In this document: positions 1 through 9,118 of the stretch, in pieces
How positions within the stretch are numbered: position 1 is the stretch's first letter
Layout: every line of letters starts with the position of its first letter
Source of the DNA: Actibacterium lipolyticum
Lineage (GTDB): Bacteria > Pseudomonadota > Alphaproteobacteria > Rhodobacterales > Rhodobacteraceae
Assembly (NCBI RefSeq): GCF_900184935.1
Contig: NZ_FXYE01000002.1
Location: 930,001-994,000 of the forward strand
DNA: 64,000 nucleotides
Reading direction: 5' to 3'
Position numbers and translations under genes: made by a program
The notes under the pieces: model-generated
Told to the model about the DNA's origin: nothing
Database searches by the model: none
What the model saw: the letters and a program-made list of their open reading frames with translations, nothing else

Positions 1-27
1 TTCTTTGGGCAGGTGCATCGGGTTCAT
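1..27 (-). CDS. possible 5' end of a gene leaving the window (partial)
   Basis: An ATG at 27-25 on the minus strand opens a frame of nine codons (MNPMHLPKE) that runs off the window. A weak GGGAA element lies just upstream on that strand. The frame is too short to recognise a family. It would be divergent from mnmH, leaving about 250 bases between them in which I see no other gene, RNA or clear promoter. Real existence is uncertain. Confidence 0.3.
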
Positions 28-276
28 GTTTCCCGACGAATTTGCGAAAACATAAAAGTCGTCGGCGCGGCAAACATGACTGCTTTCCGCCTCCATGCCG
101 ATTTCAAGCTCTGACCACGGAATATTGGTATGCAGCGTCATATGCGGGGGCCTTTTTTGGGGTGACTGCGCCTAATGTCTGGCGTGAACGTAACCCGTTC
201 ATGACCATCGAAAAAGGGGGCAGATCAAACGCTGCGCACCCTTTCGGTTTCACGGCGAAGGCCCTATCAAGATAAG

Positions 277-1341
277 ATGCCAGTACCCCTTTCATCGCTT
301 GCCGCCCTGCACGACCTTCCCTTTGACGAGGTGATCGACGTGCGATCCCCCGCTGAATACGCCGAAGATCACGTTCCCGGCGCAATCAGCCTGCCGGTTC
401 TAAGCAACGAAGAGCGCGCACGGGTTGGCACCATCTATGTCCAAGACAGCCCGTTCAAAGCCCGCAAACTTGGCGCGGCACTGGTGGCCCGCAACGCAGC
501 GCTGCATCTGGAAACGGCCCTTGTGGACAAGCCAAAGGGTTATCGCCCGTTGGTCTATTGCTGGCGGGGTGGGCAGCGGTCGGGCTCTTTTGCGCTGATC
601 CTGCGGCAGGTGGGCTGGCAGGCCGATACGATCGACGGCGGCTATCGCAGCTATCGGCGGATGGTTCAGACCACGCTTTATGATCAACCTTGGCCCAGCC
701 CCATCATCGTTCTTGAAGGAAACACCGGCACCGCCAAAACAGCGCTTTTGCCTCTGTTGGCGGCGCAAGGTGTTCAGGTGATCGATCTGGAAGGGCTTGC
801 CAACCATCGCGGCTCTCTTTTTGGGGCGATGACAGGCGGGCAGCCTGCGCAAAAACGATTTGAAACCACCCTTGCGATGGCGGCCAGCGGGTTGGACCCA
901 AACCGCCCCGTCGTGGTCGAAGGGGAATCCAGCAAGATCGGCCAAATCAACCTGCCCCCCGGATTGTGGGAGGCGATGAAAAGCGCGCCCCGGCTTGTCG
1001 TTCAGGCCCCGCTTCAGGCGCGGGCGGATTATCTGGCGCGCGCCTATCACGATGTCACCGACAGCCCGGAACGGTTGGAAAAGACGCTGATGGCCCTGTC
1101 CCAACTGCACCCGAAAGAACGGATTGAGGGATGGCTTTCACTGGCCCAAGGCAACGCCTTCGCGCCGCTTGCCGCGTCATTGATGGAGCATCACTATGAC
1201 CCCCGCTACGAAAAGCAACGCGCGCGGTTTGCGAAACAACACAGTAAAACATTCACGTTGGACGCGCTGGATGCTGAAACGCTAAACACCGCGGCACCGG
1301 CCTTGGCCCGTGCAGTCGAAACACTTAGCCCAAGCCGATAA
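277..1341 (+). CDS. mnmH: tRNA 2-selenouridine synthase MnmH (SelU/YbbB)
   Basis: Replaces sulfur by selenium at the wobble 2-thiouridine of tRNAs, through a geranylated intermediate, using selenophosphate. The 354-residue protein has an N-terminal rhodanese domain (about residues 1-130) with the active loop CWRGGQR around residue 95, then a P-loop domain starting with GNTGTAKT near residue 148, the standard MnmH architecture and length. The start at 277 puts the expected rhodanese opening (DEVIDVRSPAEYAEDH) in place. It converges with selD, which makes its selenium donor, and the two coding ends overlap by 17 bases. The pairing strongly supports both calls. Confidence 0.93.
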   Translation: MPVPLSSLAALHDLPFDEVIDVRSPAEYAEDHVPGAISLPVLSNEERARVGTIYVQDSPFKARKLGAALVARNAALHLETALVDKPKGYRPLVYCWRGGQRSGSFALILRQVGWQADTIDGGYRSYRRMVQTTLYDQPWPSPIIVLEGNTGTAKTALLPLLAAQGVQVIDLEGLANHRGSLFGAMTGGQPAQKRFETTLAMAASGLDPNRPVVVEGESSKIGQINLPPGLWEAMKSAPRLVVQAPLQARADYLARAYHDVTDSPERLEKTLMALSQLHPKERIEGWLSLAQGNAFAPLAASLMEHHYDPRYEKQRARFAKQHSKTFTLDALDAETLNTAAPALARAVETLSPSR

Positions 1342-3511
1342 GCGGCGGGCCTTCGCCAAGCACGCCAATACGCACGGCGGTCACGCCCTTGGCGGACAGT
1401 TCCGCAAGCGTCGCGTCGACATGTTCGGGCGGAACCGCCGCCAACAGCCCCCCTGCGGTTTGTGGATCAAGCAACAAGGCACAGCGCGGGTCGCCTTCGT
1501 CAAACCCGGCCATCTGCGCCTGCATCACCGCGTTGTCGGGGTAGAGGGTCGAACGGATACCGCTTTGCGCCAGTTCCAGTGCGCCTTGCATAAACGGAAC
1601 CTGCGCAAGCGACAGATCGGCACTAACGCCCGAGGCGCGCAAGATCGTCAGCAAATGCCCGGCAAGGCCATACCCGGTTACATCCGTCATCGCGTGCGCA
1701 ACCGGGGCAAGGATGCCGGACGCCGTGCCAAGTGGCCCCGCCATCACGCCCAGCGCGGCGGCGACATCCTCGCCCCGGGCTTGGCCCTGCATTTCAGCGG
1801 CAAATATGGTGCCGCTGCCAATCGGTTTTGTCAGCAACAGCACGTCGCCCGGCTTTGCACCCGACAGCCCGACCGGTGCGCCGCTGTGCAACCCGGTCAC
1901 GGTGAACCCAACCGTCAGCTCTGGCCCGACCGAGGTGTGCCCACCCACAAGGTCTGCGCCCGCCTCGCGAAACACCTCGCTGGCGGCGGCCATAATCTCG
2001 CGCAGGGTCTGTTCCTGCATCCGGTCGCGCATGCGGGGCAGAATAAGCGTCGCCAACGCCGCCTGAGGCTGCGCGCCCATCGCCCAAATGTCGCCCAGCG
2101 CGTGTACCGCCGCGATGCGCGCCATCAAGTAAGGATCGTCGAAAAAGGCCCGAAAATGGTCCGCGGTGATGACCTGCACCCCATCGCCATGGCGCAACAC
2201 AGCCGCGTCATCGCCGGCCCCTTGCAACACGTCCGACCGCATCGGTTGCTGTAATCCGGCCAGCCCATCGCTTAGCACATGCGCACCCGGCTTGGCCGCA
2301 CACCCGCCACACGGCGGCTTGGCCCCTTGCAACATTTCGGCCAAGCCAAGCGCCGCACGGGTCGGCACCTCGGGCACTGACGTCATTACGGGCAATTCAC
2401 GGAATTTCCCCATGAACTTCTGGTCGATCTGGTTTTTCCAGCGCCAAAGCCAATCCCCCTCCAGCCGCAGGCCAAGCTTGTCGGCCACCGCGCGCTTATG
2501 CCCGGTCGAGATCAGCTTCAGATAATCCTTTTGCGGGTGATAGGGCTGCAGCCGGCCACCGCTAAGCGCCGCACGCAGGTTATGGACCAACACAGGTGCT
2601 TCGCGCACGGCGAAGACCCCCGCCTTGGGGCGCGGAGCATGGGTCAGATGGGCGCAATCGCCCACCGCAAAAATCGCCGGGTCGTTCAAGCTTTGCAGGG
2701 TCGGGCCGACATCGATGAAACCATCGCTAAGCTGCAGGCCCGTGTCGCCCAACCACGCTTGCGGCAATGCCCCGGCCGCTCCGATAACGAAGCCCGCGGC
2801 GATGTCTTCATCAGTTTCCAGCGTCACGCCGTTGTTTGTTACGCGCGCGATCTTGGCATTCACGCGCAACTCAACCCGCTTTTGCTCCAACTGCGCCAAA
2901 AGGGCACGGCGCGCCCCGTCGCCAATATCGCGCAGCGCAGCTTCGCCCGCTTCCAGCAACACAACATGGCCGTTCAGCCCCGCCTGTTCCATCCGATGCT
3001 GTGCCGCCAGCGAAAGTTCGACCCCAGCAACCCCTGCACCAATCACCGCAACACGCGGCGATGTGGGGGCCGATTGCACGAACCCATCCCACCGCGTCGC
3101 AAAAGCCCCCAACGGTTTGGCAGGGACAGCGTGGGCGGTAAAACCTTCCAATGCGGGCAGGTCGGACGTGATGCCGATATCAACCGATGCGACGTCATAG
3201 AAGATCGGCGCGCGCCCGGTGACATTGATCAATCGTGCCTCGCGGTCAATGCCATCAACCCGGCCAAAGACAATCCGCGCCCCGGCGAAACGCGCCAGCT
3301 TGACCAGATCAATATCCAGCGCCTCCCGCTGGTAATGGCCCGCGACAAACCCCGGCAACATGCCCGAATAGGGCGCCGTCGGGCCGGGGTTGATCAGGGT
3401 CAACCGCGTACCCGGCAGCGGGTTCATCCCCCACATCCGCAGAACCAGCGCATGGGTGTGACCACCGCCGATCAGAACAAGGTCACGGGTCAGAGGAAGG
3501 GGCGCTTGCAT
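1325..3511 (-). CDS. selD: selenide, water dikinase SelD fused to an N-terminal NAD(P)/FAD oxidoreductase
   Basis: Two-domain protein of 728 residues. Residues about 1-385 form an NDH-2-like pyridine nucleotide-disulfide oxidoreductase (GGGHTHALVL dinucleotide motif at the N-terminus, VIGAGVAGVELSL as second nucleotide site, and an AVGDCAH FAD motif). Residues from about 400 on are SelD, making selenophosphate from selenide and ATP. The catalytic site reads GGCAAK: the Cys and Lys are present, with Cys (TGT) rather than selenocysteine, and Ala where E. coli has its second Cys. The fused form occurs in many alphaproteobacteria; the oxidoreductase half may help supply reduced selenium (inference). 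No selA, selB or tRNA-Sec is in the window, so its visible partner is mnmH. Confidence 0.93.
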   Translation of the reverse strand: MQAPLPLTRDLVLIGGGHTHALVLRMWGMNPLPGTRLTLINPGPTAPYSGMLPGFVAGHYQREALDIDLVKLARFAGARIVFGRVDGIDREARLINVTGRAPIFYDVASVDIGITSDLPALEGFTAHAVPAKPLGAFATRWDGFVQSAPTSPRVAVIGAGVAGVELSLAAQHRMEQAGLNGHVVLLEAGEAALRDIGDGARRALLAQLEQKRVELRVNAKIARVTNNGVTLETDEDIAAGFVIGAAGALPQAWLGDTGLQLSDGFIDVGPTLQSLNDPAIFAVGDCAHLTHAPRPKAGVFAVREAPVLVHNLRAALSGGRLQPYHPQKDYLKLISTGHKRAVADKLGLRLEGDWLWRWKNQIDQKFMGKFRELPVMTSVPEVPTRAALGLAEMLQGAKPPCGGCAAKPGAHVLSDGLAGLQQPMRSDVLQGAGDDAAVLRHGDGVQVITADHFRAFFDDPYLMARIAAVHALGDIWAMGAQPQAALATLILPRMRDRMQEQTLREIMAAASEVFREAGADLVGGHTSVGPELTVGFTVTGLHSGAPVGLSGAKPGDVLLLTKPIGSGTIFAAEMQGQARGEDVAAALGVMAGPLGTASGILAPVAHAMTDVTGYGLAGHLLTILRASGVSADLSLAQVPFMQGALELAQSGIRSTLYPDNAVMQAQMAGFDEGDPRCALLLDPQTAGGLLAAVPPEHVDATLAELSAKGVTAVRIGVLGEGPPLIGLG

Positions 3512-3592
3512 AGGTAACAGTCCAATCAGAACACGGCTTTGACGACCCTATCGTCAGAGGCCAGACCAGGAAAGGGACATCGCGACACGGGT

Positions 3593-4633
3593 CTAATCGT
3601 AGCCTGTCATCTCTAGATATCCATGACCAGTGTGGCTGCCGGAAATGCCAACCGGCCCCTCCCAATAAGGGAACAGCGTGTCCATCCACGCGGCGTTGTT
3701 CAATGCGCCAAGGGTCACATCGACACCCCGGCCCGGCAGTTCAACACGCCATTGCACCGGCACATCGCGCCCATTGACCTTTGCCGTTTTCAACGGGGTC
3801 ATCGTCAGCACGCCATCCCCGAACGGTTCCGCCGTGCCATCGGGCATGATCCACGTCCCCGAGGTATAGGCACCACCGTCCGTCTGGCGCAGTTGAAACC
3901 CCATCATCCGCACGCCGCCCTCTAGGTGAAGCGAGACCCAATCCCACCCGCGTTGCGTTTCGTCCAGCGGTTGAGAGGACCACTCGCGATCCAACCACGC
4001 ATTGCCGGACACGCGCACAGGGCCATCGGGCAGATCCAGTACGCCATCAACCGTGTAAAAGGGTTGCGAGTAGTAAAAACTTGCCTGCCCACTGGCCGAT
4101 TTCACCGAATACCCGCCATCGCCTTGCAGCACGAGCGGGCCATCGGCCTTCAGGCCCAAATCATAGGCAAAATCAGTGCCGTTGGCTGTTAAACGCAGGT
4201 CATCCAGCGTGGCCCCTGCCATCTGCCAATCATCCACCCACGCCCGGAACGGGGCGGCTGTCACCCCGGCCTGCCCAACGCCGCCCCGCGCTAAGCGTTC
4301 GGCCACAAAATGCCTGTCCGGCGTCGTTAGGCCCGCGTGGCCCATCCAGATTTGCGGCGCGGCCCATCCCTGCCCTGCATCCGGCGCAAGGGCCGATCGA
4401 AACAACGTCCACTGCACACCGTAATCACGGCCATCTTCGCCCTTCAGGTTCGCGGTCAGGTACCACCATTCGATGCGATAATCCGGGTGCGCCCCATGAT
4501 CTTTGGGAAAGCTTAAAACCTGCCCGCGTTCTGGACGGGCAAAGCCCGAAGCCTCGGTTCCCAAACCGGCGAAACCCTGTGCAAACGCCGGGCCAGACAG
4601 CAATACCCAAATAAAGAGCACCTTAACGTTCAT
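3593..4633 (-). CDS. secreted lipocalin-like/CrtC-type hydrolase (AttH family)
   Basis: 346 residues. A signal peptide (MNVKVLFIWVLLSGPAFA, cleavage before QG) is followed by a domain typical of AttH/CrtC-like 'predicted secreted hydrolases' (COG5621): the early HPDYRIEWWY-TANL segment and WLDREWSSQPL in the second half are family hallmarks. The start codon lies inside the end of the permease gene (11-base overlap), so it is the third gene of an ATPase-permease-AttH operon. It is predicted to be periplasmic. Substrate is unknown; relatives act on carotenoids (CrtC hydratase), but no carotenoid genes are nearby. Family call is firm, reaction is not. Confidence 0.82.
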   Translation of the reverse strand: MNVKVLFIWVLLSGPAFAQGFAGLGTEASGFARPERGQVLSFPKDHGAHPDYRIEWWYLTANLKGEDGRDYGVQWTLFRSALAPDAGQGWAAPQIWMGHAGLTTPDRHFVAERLARGGVGQAGVTAAPFRAWVDDWQMAGATLDDLRLTANGTDFAYDLGLKADGPLVLQGDGGYSVKSASGQASFYYSQPFYTVDGVLDLPDGPVRVSGNAWLDREWSSQPLDETQRGWDWVSLHLEGGVRMMGFQLRQTDGGAYTSGTWIMPDGTAEPFGDGVLTMTPLKTAKVNGRDVPVQWRVELPGRGVDVTLGALNNAAWMDTLFPYWEGPVGISGSHTGHGYLEMTGYD

Positions 4634-7034
4634 GCGCGAACACCTTCAGCAAATCCGTAGGCGAGGTTCGGGCCAACCGCACCGCAGGCCAAAGCGCGGC
4701 CAGCCCACCGGCCAACAATGCCAACAGCCCCAGCCGCAGCCAATCGGCGGGGAACGTATGCATGGGCAATTGCCAGCCAAAGGCCGCCACATTGACGACC
4801 GACAGCAACGCCCACGCCAACAAAAGCCCCACGGGAAGCGCCGCGCACATCGTCAGGCCCGCCAACATCAGCGCGCGAAACAGCTCTAACCTTGCAAGGC
4901 GGGCGCGGGTCAGGCCCAAGGCCCAGACAGGCGCAAGTTGTGGTAATCGCATCGTGGATAGGGTCAGAAGGCTGGTCAGCATCGCAAACCCGGCCACCCC
5001 CATCGTCAGAACATTAAGCGCCGCCGTGACGGTAAATGTCTGTTCAAACACCCCTAACGAAAACGATTTGATCGCCGCCTGATCACGTACATTGTCTGGC
5101 GAAAGACCGAATTCTTCGATCAAGGCGCGGGTAAGGTCGGGGGCTTTTTCTGGCGCGATCCGCACCGCATGGCGCAGGCGCGGCACATCGGGGAACATCG
5201 CGGTCAGTTCATCCACCGCAATAATCACCTGCCCCTGAGGATTGCCATAGTCGGAATAAACCCCCGCGATGGTCATTTCGGTACCATCTGGCAGGCGCAA
5301 CATATCGCCATTCGAAAGCCCGGCCCGCCGGGATAGCTGTTCGTTCACCAATGCCGCCTGCCCCGCCGCCACCGCATCCCACACGCCGGGCGCATGGCTT
5401 AGCAGCGGCCAGTTTTCGCGATAGGTCGCGTGATCGGCTATGCCGTAAATCGTGCCCGGGGCGCCCTGAACCGGCGCGCTGACCGACCAGATGGGCAGAA
5501 CCGCATCGGCGCGCGGCTCCAGAAAGCTGCGCAAGCGGGCGGCCTCAGCCTCGTCCTGGGCATTCACGTACAGCTCGGACGCAAGGCGCTGATCCAGCCA
5601 GCCGGTAAACGTCAGCCTGAAACTGGCCACCATCGTGCCCACGCCCACGTTCGCCGCCAAGGCCAGCATCAACGCCATCAGCGCAAGGGAAAGCCCCGGC
5701 AATTGTTGCCGCGTGTCAGCCCAGAACCACAGCGCCAGCGCGCCCTTGCTGACTCGTTCGGCCCCGCCCAAAAGCAGCGCCAATATCGCCGGCAGCGCCA
5801 GCGCCGCCGCCATCAACATGGCCCCCAGCAGGACGAACCCCGCCACAAGGCCCCTGCCCCAGATCGCCACCGCCAACGCCAAAACGGCCAAGGCAGCGGC
5901 AAGAAAAACCTGCCTGCGCAACCCACGGGCCGACGCACGCGCCCACGCACGTGGCTGGGCAGGTGCAAGCAACGGAAGTCGGCGCAACCGCCACAGGCTT
6001 TGGCCTGCCGCAACCGCCGCGCCAAGCACCGCAATGGCCATGCCGCCAATCCACCAACTTGGTCGAAGGCTTAAGCTCCCCGGTACGTCCGCACCGTATA
6101 ACCCGCTGAGCGTCGCAGCCACATCTGGAAGCAGGGTCGCGGCAATCAAATACCCCAGCCCCATCCCGACAAGCCCGGCCACCAGCGCAAAAAGCACCAC
6201 CTCGCCCGCCAGCAGGACGGTCAACACGTTCAGCGGCACCCCCACGGCGCGAAGCGTGCGCAGCATCGGGCGGCGTTGTTCGAAGGCAAGGCCGATGGCC
6301 GAATGGACAATGAACAGCCCAACTGCGAAAGACAAAAAGCCAAACGCCGTCAGGTTCAGGTGAAAACTGTCGGTCAGCCGCGCGATGTCGGCCTGACCGC
6401 CCGGCGCGGATTTGGTCAGCAGGGGCGCAACACTTTCCAGCGGCGCCTGCCGAAAGGGTTGTTCCGGCACGACCACCAGCCGCGATATTTCCCCCGGCAC
6501 CCCCAGCAGCGTTTGCGCGATACCGATGTCCATCAACACAACGCCCGGCGCTAAACCCTCAGATGGGCTCAGCGGCGGCAAACCCGTCACACCGCGCAGC
6601 ATGCTGATCGTGTCAGGTGCCGCGAACCCCTGCCCAGGCGGCGTGATAAACGGGCGCAGGTCCCCCGCCCCGGTCACGCCATCCGGCGCAACGTCTGATG
6701 GGGCGGTAACCGGGTCTATGCCGATAAGACGCACGCGCACATCGCCCTGTTGCCACGCCCCTTCGATCACGGGCGAAACAAGCCAGCCTGCTTGGCGCAG
6801 CGCGATATACACGTCCTGTGAAAAGCGCTGACCGTCTTTGGGAACCAGCTGTTCCAGCCGATCCTGCCCCAACATGCGCGCCGCCTGATCATAGCTTTGG
6901 CGCGCCTGCCCGTTGATTGCCTGAACACCCGACCAAAGTGCGGTGGCCAAGGCCAGCCCCAACAACAGACTGCCCAATTGCAACGGATGCCGCCACCAAT
7001 GTGATAACAAGGCCGACAGCGCCGCGCGGTACAT
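4623..7034 (-). CDS. large FtsX-type ABC transporter permease (AttFG-like)
   Basis: About 803 residues with an N-terminal membrane segment, a large periplasmic region (about 35-230), a membrane bundle around 230-430 (FGFLSFAVGLFIVHSAIGLAFEQRR begins it), a second periplasmic region and a C-terminal FtsX block of three or so helices (NVLTMGVAGFAMLTSLLTL, then MLAGLTMCAALPVGLLLAW). This double-FtsX layout is that of YbbP/LolC-type permeases that move or extract lipophilic molecules rather than import solutes. I chose ATG at 7034, which forms TGATG with the ATPase stop; a GTG one codon earlier (7037) would give GTGA. The ATPase is upstream and the secreted AttH-like protein downstream. Confidence 0.85.
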   Translation of the reverse strand: MYRAALSALLSHWWRHPLQLGSLLLGLALATALWSGVQAINGQARQSYDQAARMLGQDRLEQLVPKDGQRFSQDVYIALRQAGWLVSPVIEGAWQQGDVRVRLIGIDPVTAPSDVAPDGVTGAGDLRPFITPPGQGFAAPDTISMLRGVTGLPPLSPSEGLAPGVVLMDIGIAQTLLGVPGEISRLVVVPEQPFRQAPLESVAPLLTKSAPGGQADIARLTDSFHLNLTAFGFLSFAVGLFIVHSAIGLAFEQRRPMLRTLRAVGVPLNVLTVLLAGEVVLFALVAGLVGMGLGYLIAATLLPDVAATLSGLYGADVPGSLSLRPSWWIGGMAIAVLGAAVAAGQSLWRLRRLPLLAPAQPRAWARASARGLRRQVFLAAALAVLALAVAIWGRGLVAGFVLLGAMLMAAALALPAILALLLGGAERVSKGALALWFWADTRQQLPGLSLALMALMLALAANVGVGTMVASFRLTFTGWLDQRLASELYVNAQDEAEAARLRSFLEPRADAVLPIWSVSAPVQGAPGTIYGIADHATYRENWPLLSHAPGVWDAVAAGQAALVNEQLSRRAGLSNGDMLRLPDGTEMTIAGVYSDYGNPQGQVIIAVDELTAMFPDVPRLRHAVRIAPEKAPDLTRALIEEFGLSPDNVRDQAAIKSFSLGVFEQTFTVTAALNVLTMGVAGFAMLTSLLTLSTMRLPQLAPVWALGLTRARLARLELFRALMLAGLTMCAALPVGLLLAWALLSVVNVAAFGWQLPMHTFPADWLRLGLLALLAGGLAALWPAVRLARTSPTDLLKVFAHER

Positions 7035-7690
7035 CACACAAGCCCCCCGCCGCTTAGGTGCAACCGGCGCTGCAGACGCCCGGCAAGCCGCTCGGAATGG
7101 GTGACCATCAACAGGCCAGCGCCCGTTTCAGCCACCAGTTCCTGCAGCAAATCCATGACGCCGTCGCCGGTAGTTTCATCAAGGTTTCCTGTCGGTTCAT
7201 CCGCCAACAGCAGAGGTGGGCGCGCGGCCAAGGCACGGCCGATCGCGACGCGCTGTTGCTGACCGCCAGACAGTTGTTCGGGGTAACGAGAAAGAAGCGC
7301 GCTAAGACCCAGCCGGTCCGCCAAGGCCCGCGTCCAATCCTGATCTTCGCGCCCCGCAAGCCGCGCCTGAAACGACAGGTTCGCCATCACGCTTAGCGAC
7401 GGGATCAGGTTGAACTGCTGAAAAACCAGCCCGACCTTGTCGCGCCGCAATTGGGCGCGGTCCCCGTCACTCAGCCCTGCAATGTCCTGTTCGCACAGCA
7501 TGATCCGCCCGCTGTCAGACGCATCCAGCCCCGCGCAAATATGAAGGAGCGTGCTTTTGCCACTGCCCGACTCTCCGGTCAGGGCGACGGTTTCGCCCGC
7601 GCCAAGGTCGAATGAAACATCGGAAAACACCCGCACATGCGCCCCGCCGCTTGCAAAAGCCTTGGCCACACCCTGAACACTTAACAGCAT
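7034..7690 (-). CDS. ABC transporter ATP-binding protein (LolD/AttE-like)
   Basis: 218-residue nucleotide-binding subunit: Walker A GESGSGKST around residue 38, signature LSGGQQQRVAIGRALA, Walker B LLLADEPTGNLD. The ADEPTGNLD wording and size are typical of the LolD/MacB/FtsE group that pairs with FtsX-like permeases. The ATG at 7690 is preferred over the TTG at 7693 because an AGAGGA ribosome site sits about seven bases upstream of the ATG. First gene of the ATPase-permease-AttH operon. The 195-base region to the divergent solute-binding gene must contain both promoters; I could not pick convincing elements in it. Confidence 0.88.
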   Translation of the reverse strand: MLLSVQGVAKAFASGGAHVRVFSDVSFDLGAGETVALTGESGSGKSTLLHICAGLDASDSGRIMLCEQDIAGLSDGDRAQLRRDKVGLVFQQFNLIPSLSVMANLSFQARLAGREDQDWTRALADRLGLSALLSRYPEQLSGGQQQRVAIGRALAARPPLLLADEPTGNLDETTGDGVMDLLQELVAETGAGLLMVTHSERLAGRLQRRLHLSGGGLV

Positions 7691-7885
7691 CAAACATCCT
7701 CTTCATAGGCACTTAGACAGGGTTCGCTTTTCCAGCGCCAGCACCTTCCGTCGGTTTTAATTGATCGCTCAGTAAAAAAATGACAGCATTCACGGATCCG
7801 CCACAAAACATTTGATTGATTGTTACGCGACGCGATTAAGGCCGATTTGGCTCGGTCTCGTGCCAATAGAAAAGGGGATAAAATC

Positions 7886-9010
7886 ATGAAATTCACTCGT
7901 CGTTCCGCCATTCAACTGGCCGGTGCCGCCGTTGCATCGCCCGCCCTGCTAAAGGCCAATGATGCGCTGGCATCATCAGGTTCGGTAAAGGTTTTGGCAT
8001 GGCAAGACTACGTTCAACCCAACATCGCAGAGAAATTCGAAGCCGACACAGGCATTAAGCTAGAGCTGACGACGTTCGGTTCCAATGACGAAGCGGAATC
8101 CACCATTCGCGCGAATGGCGGCAAGGGCTTTGACATCGTGTTCCCATCTATCACCAACGCGTCTGGCTATATCGACGACAACGGGGAAAGCTTTTTCGCG
8201 CCAGTCCCGGCGGATGTAAACGTTGATGCGGTCATCCCGTCCTTCCTGCGCGACAGCGCGTCGCTTGGCGGCCAGTTTAACGGCGAACAAATCCTGCTGC
8301 CGTTCGACTGGGGTACAGAAGGCATCACCCTGAACCGTGGTAAACTGTCCATCGCGGAATCCGATCTTTCGTTCGGTGATCTGTTCCTGCAGGAAGGCGC
8401 AAAAGGCGCTGCTGCGTTCCGCCAGAAATCGGCGATCATGGGGGCTGGCCTGTACCTTGACGCCACCGGCGAAGTTCCCTCGAACCGCATGCTGGATGTT
8501 TACAAATCCGAAGATGACGCACGCCGCGTTTGGGGTGCCGTGACCAAGTGGATCCTAGAGCATAAGGAAAACTTCGGCGCATTCTGGAACAACGCAACCG
8601 AAGCAACCGCCGCGTTTAAAGAAGCAGGCTGCGTTATCGGCCAGACATGGGACACGACCGGCCTGCTGCTGAACCGCGAAGACAGCAACTATGTCTACCG
8701 CGCCCCCAAAGAGGGCATCATCACGTGGCTTGATAGTTTCGGCATGCTGAAAGGTGCGGAAAACCCGGATCAGGGCGTGGCCTTCATGAACTTTATGCTT
8801 CAGCCCGAAGTGGGCGGTATGTTCGCCAACAACACCGGCTATAACTCGGCCGTTGCGGGGGCTGCTGATTTCGCGTCGGAAGAATTCAAGGCGCAGTTCA
8901 ACAGCGTTTACTCTCAGGACGTTCTGTCGAACATGTGGTGGTGGCAGGCTGACACGCCGTTCTTCGCCCCCATCCGCAACGAGTTCGTCGAGATCATCAC
9001 CAACGCCTAA
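7886..9010 (+). CDS. Tat-exported ABC transporter substrate-binding protein (PotD/PotF-like)
   Basis: 374-residue periplasmic binding protein of the spermidine/putrescine-type family. The N-terminus MKFTRRSAIQLAGAAVASPA is a twin-arginine signal, and the mature part begins with SGSVKVLAWQDYV, typical of PotD-like proteins. Start 7886 is chosen because AAGGGGAT lies about 10 bases upstream and it begins the signal peptide directly. It heads a D-A-B-C order operon. The family binds polyamines but also other small charged solutes, so the ligand is open. A stable hairpin separates it from the ATPase gene. Confidence 0.88.
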   Translation: MKFTRRSAIQLAGAAVASPALLKANDALASSGSVKVLAWQDYVQPNIAEKFEADTGIKLELTTFGSNDEAESTIRANGGKGFDIVFPSITNASGYIDDNGESFFAPVPADVNVDAVIPSFLRDSASLGGQFNGEQILLPFDWGTEGITLNRGKLSIAESDLSFGDLFLQEGAKGAAAFRQKSAIMGAGLYLDATGEVPSNRMLDVYKSEDDARRVWGAVTKWILEHKENFGAFWNNATEATAAFKEAGCVIGQTWDTTGLLLNREDSNYVYRAPKEGIITWLDSFGMLKGAENPDQGVAFMNFMLQPEVGGMFANNTGYNSAVAGAADFASEEFKAQFNSVYSQDVLSNMWWWQADTPFFAPIRNEFVEIITNA

Positions 9011-9025
9011 GCGGCGCGGGTTCTG

Positions 9026-9053
9026 GGCGCTCCGCGCAATGCGGGGCGCCTTT
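9026..9053 (+). terminator. intercistronic hairpin between binding-protein and ATPase genes
   Basis: GGCGCTCCGC and GCGGGGCGCC form a 10-bp stem with one G-U pair around a GCAAT loop, followed by TTT. It lies 15 bases after the stop of the binding-protein gene. With only three T residues it is more likely a partial terminator or 3' stabiliser that keeps the binding protein in excess over the membrane components, as in many ABC operons (inference). Confidence 0.6.
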
Positions 9054-9118
9054 GCATCCACACACAGCCAAACGCCGCTGACCGGGGTTGGCGCAACACT
9101 GATTTCGCAGGAGTCGCT